A DNA stretch of 64,000 bases from Labyrinthula sp. Ha (lineage: Eukaryota; Sar; Bigyra; Labyrinthulida; Labyrinthulaceae), in assembly GCA_015227615.1 (NCBI GenBank), contig JAALGZ010000044.1:62001-126000 (forward strand). Reading direction: 5' to 3'. Both the position numbers and the translations under genes were made by a program. Under the pieces are notes generated by a model, which worked only from the letters and a program-made list of their open reading frames with translations, was not told where the DNA came from and did no database searches. Of the stretch, positions 55,741 through 64,000 are shown one piece after another. Each line of letters starts with the position of its first letter. Position 1 is the first letter of the stretch.

Positions 55741-56652
55741 TTAGCTGGATTTATTATAATTCTTGGTGGTATCCTCGAACTCTTTGAAAGTCAAATCTTT
55801 TTCTTCGGCGCACTTTGTTTCAGAGAACTGGTTCTCTTCATTTTGATAGGCTTTTTGCAAGAATTTCAATGCACTCTTTACATCTTTCGATGTTGGTCTT
55901 TCACGTGGTGATCTTTTGCAACATTTGTTTATTAGCTTGACTAACTTTGGAAACCTTCTTTCTACTGTTTTTCCTAAACCAGGTCTTTGATCATCAATTA
56001 TTTGTTGAGTAATTTCCTGGACGCTTAATGATGCAAAGGGTCTTCTCTCGGCAAGTATTTCGCCGATCAATATCCCCAGTGCGTAGACATCTACTTTAAC
56101 TCCAATACGTTCACCTTCCTCTGAAAGAAGAAGCTCAGGTGCCATATAAGGAGGTGTTCCAATTCCAGGATGGCAAAGGGTAGCGATCCCAAAGTCACAA
56201 AGCTTTGCTACAAGAGAAGAAGAATGAAGTTTAAGAAGAAGGATATTTTGAGATTTCACATCGCGATGAAAAACTGGTGGGCAAAATGAATGAAGGTACT
56301 TGAGTGCATTTGAAACCCCTAGAAGGATATCAAATTTTTCGCTCATGTCAAACTTTCTTCTTTTTTCATGCAGTTCATCACCTAGATTTCCTTCACAGAG
56401 TTCAAGGATCATAAAAAGATTTGTTTGATCTGTGGAAATGGCAAGCAGCTTCACGATGTTCTTGTTTCTTACATTTAAAAGAATCTTAATTTCTTTCTTA
56501 AACACATCGTTTCTTTTTCTTGTTATTCTAGGATCCAGAATCTTTTTCATTGCAACGTCTTTTCCTTCCCAAGATGATCTGTAAACAATGCCAAAGCCAC
56601 CTCCTCCAATCTTAGTTCCCACCTGAATTTCATTCTCATGTACTTCTATCAT
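55741..56652 (-). CDS. Protein kinase, TKL-like
   Basis: Encodes 303 residues, almost only a kinase domain. It has the glycine loop KIGGGGFGIVYRSSW (~14-28), VAMKKI with the ATP-binding Lys, HRDVKSQNILL as catalytic loop, CDFGIATLCHPGIGTPPYMAPELL as DFG to APE segment, and a distal RPTSKDVKSAL. All catalytic residues are present, so it should be active. The HRDVKSQN loop and overall shape fit the tyrosine-kinase-like group of Ser/Thr kinases. A short charged tail follows. No membrane segment or extra domain is seen. It lies convergent to the receptor gene, 5 bp away, and downstream of Ran on the same strand. Confidence 0.93.
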   Translation of the reverse strand: MIEVHENEIQVGTKIGGGGFGIVYRSSWEGKDVAMKKILDPRITRKRNDVFKKEIKILLNVRNKNIVKLLAISTDQTNLFMILELCEGNLGDELHEKRRKFDMSEKFDILLGVSNALKYLHSFCPPVFHRDVKSQNILLLKLHSSSLVAKLCDFGIATLCHPGIGTPPYMAPELLLSEEGERIGVKVDVYALGILIGEILAERRPFASLSVQEITQQIIDDQRPGLGKTVERRFPKLVKLINKCCKRSPRERPTSKDVKSALKFLQKAYQNEENQFSETKCAEEKDLTFKEFEDTTKNYNKSS

Positions 56653-56766
56653 TTTTGGTACTAAACAGCTAATTAGAGTAGCTTAATAGAAGGAAAAGAT
56701 CCAAAGCCTCTGAACCAACCCAGTTTAAATCTTAATGTACTACACGCAATAGTGCAGGTATAGGAA

Positions 56767-57442
56767 CTAAAGGTCGTCGTCGTCATCTTCAGGAATAGGA
56801 ACATTTGCAGCATCCTTCAACTCTTGTTCAGCTTGTTGCTGTGCCTGCATGTCAATCTGTGCTTCAGGAGGTGCTAATGCTGGTGCAGCAACAAACTGCA
56901 GATCAGGCGCACCAAAAATCTTTTTCGCTAACCATAGAAAAGGTTTATCAAAGTGATAATTACTCTTTGCAGATATATCAAAGTATGGTAAGTTTTTCTT
57001 CCTATGAAAAGTAACTTGTTTTGCTTTGACTTTTCTTTCCTTTATATCTACTTTGTTTCCAACTAGAACAATAGGTATATTCTCACAAACCCGCACAAGA
57101 TCCCGATGCCAGTTCGGGACGTTCTTATAAGTGATTCTGCTGGTAACGTCAAACATAATAATAGCGCATTGTCCTTGGATATAATAACCATCTCTTAGTC
57201 CCCCGTATTTCTCCTGACCTGCAGTATCCCAAACATTGAATTTTATCTTTCCATGATTAGTTTCGAAGTCCAGGGGATGGACTTCAACTCCAAGTGTTGC
57301 CACGTACTTTTTTTCGAACTCTCCGGTTAAATGACGCTTTACAAATGTAGTTTTCCCAACTCCTCCGTCTCCTACAAGAATTAATTTGAATTCTGGAATT
57401 TGATTCTATAAGTTTAAAAGCAAAAGATGATCATACCGCCAT
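56767..57442 (-). CDS. RAN: GTP-binding nuclear protein Ran
   Basis: Small GTPase directing nuclear import and export through importins and exportins. After removal of a 31-nt intron behind codon 2 ([17 protein letters not shown]), the protein has 214 residues, the normal Ran length. Visible are GDGGVGKTT (P-loop), the Ran switch I phrase [33 protein letters not shown] (switch II), [18 protein letters not shown] (NKxD) and DISAKSNY (SAK), plus the acidic C-terminus PEDDDDDL and a nearby Gln/Ala-rich helix. There is no prenylation Cys, as expected. The frame would appear to start at 57303 only if GTG were read as a start. Confidence 0.96.
57406..57436 (-). other. 31-nt intron in Ran
   Basis: Begins GTATGATCATC and ends AACTTATAG on the coding strand, between codons 2 and 3. 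Removal is needed to join an ATG to the conserved Ran N-terminus. Confidence 0.92.
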
Positions 57443-57667
57443 TTATCTTTTTTTCTCTTTGAACACAGAAATCTTTCTCACTGGTTTATGGCTATTAATA
57501 GTTGCATTTCGTTCAGTTTTAACCAAGAATTTTTGCACATCGTTATGATATAATCGAAGAATACGCCCAAAATATATAAAAATAGCAACCATGGTTTAGT
57601 CAATTTATTATACTAAAACAAGTGAAGAACAAAGTTCGGAGAAAGAAAAAAGTATCTAAGAAAAAGC

Positions 57668-58000
57668 ATGGAAAGTGGATGGGACAGAATGATCAGAAAA
57701 TCTAAGGAACAACCATTAGTTCCAATTGGATGTGCTGTTACAGCTGGTGTTTTAATAACTGGTATTATCAGTTTCAAACGAGGAAACACTAAATTGAGTC
57801 AGACAATGATGAGAGCAAGAGTTGCTGCTCAAGGTGCTACTATTATAGCTTTTACATATGGTGGTTATCAAGCAATGAATAAAGAAAAGAAAAAAGATTT
57901 AAAAAAGCATGAAACACAATTTACACGAAAATTAGAAGAAACAACCTCACTTGAAAGACTAAATATAACTCCAGCTGATGTGAAAACTACATCTACCTAG
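57668..58000 (+). CDS. HIG1-domain protein (RCF1-like)
   Basis: Encodes 110 residues. Two hydrophobic helices (PIGCAVTAGVLITGIISF and AAQGATIIAFTYGGYQAM) flank SQTMMRARVAAQG, which fits the HIG1/RCF1 signature Q-x3-R-x-R-x3-Q. In yeast and animals these inner-mitochondrial-membrane proteins help assemble or tune cytochrome c oxidase and supercomplexes. Its presence suggests an aerobic respiratory chain. It starts 225 bp from the divergent Ran gene, and its 3' end overlaps the next gene by 8 bp tail to tail. Confidence 0.9.
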   Translation: MESGWDRMIRKSKEQPLVPIGCAVTAGVLITGIISFKRGNTKLSQTMMRARVAAQGATIIAFTYGGYQAMNKEKKKDLKKHETQFTRKLEETTSLERLNITPADVKTTST

Positions 58001-59759
58001 TTTGCTCTTCTTCTGTAGGTAATTCATTTAATATATTTGTAAAGTTTTTTCCAACTTCCTCATCGATTTTTTCTTTTTCAGTTTTTGGTTCTTTCTCAGT
58101 TGACATAACAGATAAGTCTACTGGAAGATTTGCAAGAATGTTCTCAAACTTTTTACTTTTCAAAGGAATAGTTTTTCTTTCTACATTTACCTCTTCTGAG
58201 AGTAGTTTTTCAGAATTTTTTTCTTGATTCTCTTCAATTAAACTATTACTACGATTGTGAAACGAAGAACTCAAATGGGAAACTGAGGTTTTACTATTTG
58301 AAAACTTGCTATCATCCATAAGCTTTTGTGGACAAAACAAAAGTGAATCTGAAAATAGACTAGTTTCCTCAAACTGCTTCATTGAATTCTCAAACTTTTC
58401 AGTGATGGGATGAGCAATCACTCGTTTCTTGGAATTTAGTTTCTTGAATGAGCTGTAGTTAACTCTCTCTTGCTTTTTAAGCTTTGATTTTAGCAATGAA
58501 AGGCTTGAGCTTTGTAGATTTTTGACGTTTTCTTTCATTTTATCCTTTCTTTTCTTCAACTCTGTGTTCAGAACAAAGTCCAGATTGTTAATTTCTTCTA
58601 GATTAAGTTCAGTTAACTCGGTTTCAGCTTGAAGAGTTTTTCCTTGGCATAAAATGTTTTCTAATTGTGTTGTTTCTAAATTTGGGTTAAATTCTTTTAA
58701 TCCTTTTATTCCCTTATCAGAAATTTTTTTTAGTGAATCTGTTTTTTTAGCATTTAGGTTTACCTTTTGAATTAGTTGTTTTTTCTCAAACTTGATCTGA
58801 AAAGTCACCCAAATGTCTAGTTCAGAAGGCAAACGACAAAGATCATTCTTTACTTCAAGAAGAACATTTTCAGTTTTTAAAACCTTGCTCAAAGGCATCC
58901 ACTTAAATGAAGGATTCAGCAACTTGGTTTTGTGTCTAAACGAAGTTTCCAATGATTGTGCGGAAAATTCAGTAACAATACTTTCTTGAGACTTGAAGAG
59001 CTTCCATTGACAAAATCCCCGAATTAAAAAGTTTAAAAACTTTCTAGAAATTAACTTTCTGAGGATTTTCTTTCTTTGATTAAGCAATTCATTCCAGTTT
59101 ACTTGATCTATCCTTACTAAATCACAATCATTGAGGACTTTCTTATTTTCAGTCTTACTGCTGGAGTTTTCAAATGAAAATCGTTCTTTCATTAGATTTA
59201 CTTCCTGTTTGAATTCTTCTTCCATGTTAACTTTCAAGATCATAATCTTCTCTTCCACTAATTTTTCTACTCGTTTGTTAATTAGTTCAGAGTCCTCAGT
59301 TTGCGAACTACAAGTTCTTTTTAGCCTACTTCTCTCAAAATCAATCTTTTCTTTTTCATAACATCCAATTTTTGAAGCGATCTGTTGTAAAATTACGGTT
59401 CTTTGATTAATTTTACTTATGCTTTTTGTTTTTTCTCTTAACAATAAATCTAACTCCATTTCTTTCTTCTTACAAATTTTAAGCTCGTTGCAAAAATTCA
59501 CTTCTTTTTTTTCCTCCATCTGTTTTAAATTCTTCAAATTTAAAAGGTCTACAGCAAAATTACGACTACATAATTGTAACTCAGAAAAAAGATGCACATA
59601 GTGCTCATCACTAAAATTACAAACTCCTGCACTTGATTTCACATCTGAATAAAGTAGAGCATTCTTACCCAAATTTATTGAAACCTTAGATTTCACATCC
59701 AAACCAAGAAATTGAGTTGAATCCCATTCTAATTTACAATAATTTATGTTTTTTTTCAT
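57993..59759 (-). CDS. Unknown Lys/Glu-rich coiled-coil protein
   Basis: Encodes 588 residues with no family I recognise. Residues ~80-210 and ~370-440 have strong coiled-coil character, with many Lys, Glu, Leu and Gln. Around 225-330 lies a more globular, Phe/Trp-containing part (RKFLNFLIRGFCQWKLF, FKWMPLSK). The C-terminal 150 residues are Ser/Lys/Glu-rich and probably disordered. No membrane segment is present. The long open frame in AT-rich DNA supports a real gene, perhaps a structural or cytoskeletal protein, but this is only a guess. Its stop overlaps the HIG1 gene by 8 bp. Confidence 0.7.
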   Translation of the reverse strand: MKKNINYCKLEWDSTQFLGLDVKSKVSINLGKNALLYSDVKSSAGVCNFSDEHYVHLFSELQLCSRNFAVDLLNLKNLKQMEEKKEVNFCNELKICKKKEMELDLLLREKTKSISKINQRTVILQQIASKIGCYEKEKIDFERSRLKRTCSSQTEDSELINKRVEKLVEEKIMILKVNMEEEFKQEVNLMKERFSFENSSSKTENKKVLNDCDLVRIDQVNWNELLNQRKKILRKLISRKFLNFLIRGFCQWKLFKSQESIVTEFSAQSLETSFRHKTKLLNPSFKWMPLSKVLKTENVLLEVKNDLCRLPSELDIWVTFQIKFEKKQLIQKVNLNAKKTDSLKKISDKGIKGLKEFNPNLETTQLENILCQGKTLQAETELTELNLEEINNLDFVLNTELKKRKDKMKENVKNLQSSSLSLLKSKLKKQERVNYSSFKKLNSKKRVIAHPITEKFENSMKQFEETSLFSDSLLFCPQKLMDDSKFSNSKTSVSHLSSSFHNRSNSLIEENQEKNSEKLLSEEVNVERKTIPLKSKKFENILANLPVDLSVMSTEKEPKTEKEKIDEEVGKNFTNILNELPTEEEQTR

Positions 59760-59929
59760 CCTATAGAAATATTAACAGTAAAAATATGACTAAAAGAATA
59801 TATTTAAGCTAAAGAGTTAATTGTCAAGAAAATGGTGTTTTTTATTTCTTAAGAGCGTCAAAAACATCTCCTCTGTTCAAAGATGTTTCATATCCAAGAA
59901 AAAACCAAACAATTTTTTTTCCTTTTTTT

Positions 59930-60390
59930 TATGAATTTACTGGATTTGGCTCATCTTCAAAACTAATTTCATTCCATGGCAAAAATCTAGTTTCTTCTTC
60001 ATAATGTCCATATTCATCATTAGAAATACAAAAGCATAAACATTTTCTTCTAACACCATCTAATTCTCTCCTGTATAAAAAATATCTTTTGGAGATATGA
60101 AAATATTCAATAGAATCAAATCCAATCCTGAATAAACAGTTCCATGAAAACTCTTATCATACAGAGGACCAAAATTAAATCAGAAGAAGATTAGAGTCAA
60201 AAAAACTTGATATCTGATTATTATTGGCGTATATAACACAATTTGTCAATCGAATGGGTTGTTCAGAATAATAATATTTAAGTGTCTTTTTCTTTGGTAC
60301 AAAGATAGAGATCAAGCTAAATGAACTTGCAGACTTGTTTGTTCTTATCAAAAACAGTTCTGCCTTTTGAACTGCACAATTTTGGAGCAC
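59930..60390 (-). pseudogene. Decayed or intron-rich unknown gene
   Basis: Three coding-like minus-strand segments lie in order in different frames. One is 60390-60175 (MLQNCAVQKAELFLIRTNKS...). A short one reads FGPLYDKSFHGTVYSG. A last one reads FDSIEYFHISKRYFLYRREL...FLPWNEISFEDEPNPVNS and ends TAA near 59937. Composition matches host genes, but I found no GT-AG segments that join all three in frame. It is either a host pseudogene or a gene with introns I could not place. No family recognised. Confidence 0.4.
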
Positions 60391-63300
60391 TGTGGCGTCG
60401 GGTATATTCTGAAAGTAACTCCTAAAGACTATACTAATAAAAATTGCTTAATTAATTAAGACCGTAAAGGTTTTTCTTTCTCTGTGCTTTGGTTTTCGTA
60501 TCTAATTTCCTTCTTGCAGCTAGTCAGACACTAAGCAGTCGAGTGTACGACCCTCTCTCTCTCCTTACTGACTTTTTACACTACATTATTTTAACACAAT
60601 GTTGCATTTTGCAGAATTGGTGTAACTTTACATAATACTTGGCTAATGCATAAGCACTGGGAACAATAAGTCGTAAAACTTCTGTATATCCACAACTACT
60701 AGGAGTTAGAAGATGTTACTTATATCATTTAAAGCTCTATTCAATCTCTTTCAGATTATTTAATGATATATATATATGTATCCTTATACAGATATAGACG
60801 ATACGGACAATAACTTACCTAACTCAGTTGTTTGCAATTACCTCGGTTCTGCTGCGTGGTAACGTAAAATTCCTCTTTTGTTAGAACTTGATGTTTTGCT
60901 GACTCCCTTAGGGTTCAATAGTTGAATGATGATAATGTTAGGATTTAACTAGAACAGAAGATTAACCTCTAAGTACCCCAGGATCCTACTGACGTCCTTT
61001 GAAAATGATAATACTAACATGTGTCTACAATATATTTGGTGAATAAATGGTTTTGATAATTTATTGTTTCGAAAAAATAGAAACAGTCTGAAGGAGAAAA
61101 AGTGATGAAGGAATATGATGGTTCACGGGTGCTTCAAACCCACGTCGTCCCTGCTACTGTTGGTTCATGGCATACTTGTGCTCATTCAAATTTGCTGTCT
61201 TACTACTCATCTAAGATCTTTACGTAGTTTCTTCAGAATGATCTTATTCCAGTCCTATGCTTCGGCTTAAATTCTTTGGCTTAAGCAGGTATTAGGTTAT
61301 GATTTCTGGGCTGAAATTTAGTGCCCAGGAATAGTTTCTAGTTCATTACACTTGGCCGGTTTGAGTTTCTAGGCGTGTGTTTCTGTTTCTAGACAGGGAT
61401 TCTTAGTTACATGTTCTTTTGTCCATGTCGAAGGCACCAGAGGTTTGGCTTTTGGGCATAAGAAAAAGGATATAAGGTGCCATCTTTCCAGTTGTTTTCC
61501 AAAAACCATCAGCCAGACATTTGTTCGGGCTTTAATAGACCTTCAAATTCTGTTTTTTTACTGAGGCTGTACTGGTTTTGACCTTTGTGCTTTGTGTCAT
61601 ATTGGGATTTGTTACTACAGTAAACGATTGGTAGTACCCTCACCAATGCAGATAAATTTCTGTTTGAAACTCTGTTTCTGAAAGTCCTCATATCTTAGAT
61701 TCCCTTTCGGGTAACCAGTCATATTACTGCTCCCTAAAATCCATCCTTTGGATTTTTGCTGCGTCCAAGAGTGAGTCGATGATTGTAGTCTTTGGTTCAT
61801 TAGGCCACTCCTCCTGTTCTACAAAATCAAATACTATTAGAACTTTATATTGTTTTAAGAAAAGTTTTTTAGAAAATATCATTGCAACAGACGCAATTCT
61901 TAATCTTCCTAGCTTCATATTAGCTCTTTGTTTCTATCGCTGTCAGAAGCTATACAAATTATTTTTTCGGAATATTATACTTTTAAAACTAAAATTCCAG
62001 TTGACTATTACTGCCTTGATTCGTGATATAGCATGGAAACTCTATTTATATCTTGCAAGAATAAAACAAAACTATCTCAAGCAAATAATAGTTATGCTCT
62101 CCGTACTTTCCAGTATTTTTTCAGAAAACTTGTTCTAGAAGAATCCAAAGTTTCTATTCTGACATTTCCCTCCTAAGAAAACATAGTCATTCTACTGCTT
62201 TGGGTAGCAGAGAATTTGAAACAAAAAGAGAACGTAATTCTTTTCTAATAGTCCATTGCTTTAATTAAAATGTAATTCTGGGTTTAAAGGCGAGGCATCA
62301 AGTAATTAAGGAATAGGTAGATAACATGACCATCTATACACTTAACACTGTACTTAGGGTTTAATAAATCCAGCCAAGAATCATTGATCTTGTATTCTGC
62401 CGGACCTAAATAATGCATTCATTTTCAATTATGGCGATTACATATGTGTTAATACTACAATTCAGGGCAACTTTTGATAGATTAACATTTTAACAAAGAT
62501 AAAATTTTCAAGGAGATGTCTAGCCAATGCAGTTATTAATTAGAATTATCCGTAATATCAGTCGACTTCTTCAGACTTTCAAGGCCAATTGTTTCTTCTG
62601 GGTGCTTAAAACTTTAAAATAAAAAAAGAGGTTGCTTAAGAACAGCCAAACTCACTTTTCTGGTCAAACTATACATTCAGGCATCATAAGACAAAGTATT
62701 CTGCTTTAACGGATACCTTTTGTTTAAAATGAGAAGATTTTTCACAAATAGTCAAAATAAAACCGCCTTAACTACTTGGTCGGTAGCTCAATATATCACT
62801 TCACGAAAAATATTGCTTTAATGACGTTGAAATATTAGTCTCTTAATATGATATTGGGCCCCTATATCGCAAGAATGTAGGATTCTTTTCTCACACACAT
62901 ATTATGGAACATGTTCACACTGTGTTATCAACTTTCATCCAGTTTGCAAAGGAGAAAAATGGCTGTTATATAAGAATATTTCCACCGCTAGAATAACAGT
63001 AGAGCGAATAAAGTTTGTGGACTTAAGAGAATTAGAGTTTGCACTTCTGATTCAATACATTATAGCATCAAGTTAAGTTACATCACCGTATTTTTTCAAC
63101 AATTTCCAATCCTTTAAACAGATGAAATACAGGTAGAGATTTCATAAAATAAAGTTGAATCTTCCTATGTGTGGAAATCAGGACTTTCCAGTATACCAAT
63201 GGTTACTGGAAATCACAACAACTGGGGATATTGTCAATTGGTACCCAAATTTGGAATTGAGAGATAAGAAGTTTATAGAATTCTAAAGCTTGAACGTCTT

Positions 63301-63724
63301 GATGCAAAACTTAGCTCGATGCCTGTCGTATAAAAACAACTTGGAATAAAAGCAAAAAGTGTGATTCTTTCAAAAATTGTTCTAGGAAAATCCTTTTTCG
63401 TGATTGGTACCAAATACTCTCCTTTTTACATTTGTTAACGGGAGGCTATAGGACACAGCATATGGTAGGGTAAGAGAACATTCTCTATCTTCGGTACCCG
63501 AACATGGAAAATAATTTGAATCGAAAATCTGTCAGCTCCGTGAGAAAGGGATTGGTCTCGTGGGGAAGACCATTCATGAAAACCTACACATCTTTTTCAT
63601 AAAAGGCTGTCACCACACCAGAATGCAATAACCAGAGTTCAATATTACATGCCTAAATAATGTTATGACAACGGAAGTAAAAAATCAACTAGAATACATC
63701 TTGAAATAAAAGGTTACGTCTACT
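60391..63724. other. Gene desert, no gene recognised
   Basis: AT-rich DNA. Between about 61400 and 61920 several short minus-strand frames of mixed composition overlap (for example one containing EEWPNEPKTTIIDSLLDAAK). They may be fragments of an old gene or repeat, but no family can be named. No RNA gene was found. Confidence 0.4.
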
Positions 63725-64000
63725 TTAGAGTCTGCTGATGCTGTCGCCCTCATATAAATATGTTTGTCTTATTTTAGCCTTATATAAATTCGTTCTCCAC
63801 CTCGACTCAAAAACGGTACTTCTTAGCTGCTTCCGTGATATACGATTACTCGAGAATATATACTTTTCTTTGAACTGGGAATAGATCTTATTAACACCAC
63901 CTTTGAGACAAGCATACATGTAAGGTAGCTGGCCTTCAGCCAAATATAATCTGGGCTTATGATGATTCTTGTGGTCCATAAAGACAATAAGGAAGCTACT
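63725..64000 (-). CDS. Possible 3' end of a gene running off the window
   Basis: The minus-strand frame is open from the window edge to a stop at 63725 (91 codons in view). EGQLPYMYACLKGGVNKIY has the shape of an ankyrin repeat (G-x-x-P-x-x-x-A-x-x-x-G), but only one degenerate unit is visible. It could be the end of an ankyrin-type protein or a chance frame. Confidence 0.3.
   Translation of the reverse strand, partial: SSFLIVFMDHKNHHKPRLYLAEGQLPYMYACLKGGVNKIYSQFKEKYIFSSNRISRKQLRSTVFESRWRTNLYKAKIRQTYLYEGDSISRL

Noticed and set aside
61509-61918. Overlapping minus-strand frames as a transposon or gene
   Set aside because: The pieces are short, shift frame and have several stops; no catalytic or structural motif supports an assignment.
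62781-62800. GGTAGCTCA as a tRNA A box
   Set aside because: No B box or T-arm follows at the right distance.

Overview
This window is nuclear DNA of a unicellular eukaryote whose lineage I cannot name. The evidence is a complete Ran GTPase, the translation factor subunit eIF3L, an SF3B4-like splicing factor, GT-AG introns inside these genes, a non-LTR retrotransposon (LINE) and a SINE-like insertion. A HIG1/RCF1-type protein points to a respiratory chain. The DNA is strongly AT-rich and uses the standard code; the confidently bounded host genes stop with TAA or TAG. The three best-supported introns are only 28, 28 and 31 nt long. Three further candidates are 17-18 nt.

Layout: 1-2.6 kb holds a diverged non-coding repeat whose second copy lies inverted at about 47.7-49.0 kb. 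At 2.6-9.7 kb are three genes that each look interrupted: a two-TM unknown protein split by a perfect 212-bp tandem duplication, a secreted class 3 lipase with a TAA after its signal peptide, and a leucine-rich small gene with an in-frame TGA. A SINE-like insertion sits between the first two. At 9.85-14.08 kb is a nearly full-length LINE with target-site duplications. A gene-free stretch runs from 14.1 to 20.7 kb.

The rest is compact gene islands separated by multi-kilobase deserts. Island 1 (20.7-26.7 kb): leucine-rich protein, DMT transporter, eIF3L, type II membrane protein, NAD(P)HX dehydratase. Island 2 (29.6-32.7 kb): cytochrome b5 reductase-like flavoprotein, leucine-rich protein, short-chain dehydrogenase. 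Island 3 (40.9-45.0 kb): two AlaX-type tRNA-editing paralogues flanking a leucine-rich protein, then SF3B4. Island 4 (52.4-59.8 kb): class C-like seven-helix receptor, TKL-like kinase, Ran, HIG1 protein, coiled-coil protein. Neighbours in islands usually alternate strand, with spacers of 5-225 bp, and several convergent pairs overlap by 4-49 bp. I found no rRNA, tRNA, CRISPR or recognisable virus-derived element.

The genes are mostly housekeeping (nuclear transport, translation initiation, splicing, metabolite repair, tRNA proofreading, respiration) mixed with a fast-evolving family of leucine-rich proteins and one signalling receptor. They form no operon or single pathway. The recurring oddities are ultrashort introns, single breaks in otherwise open genes, and the sharp island/desert contrast.
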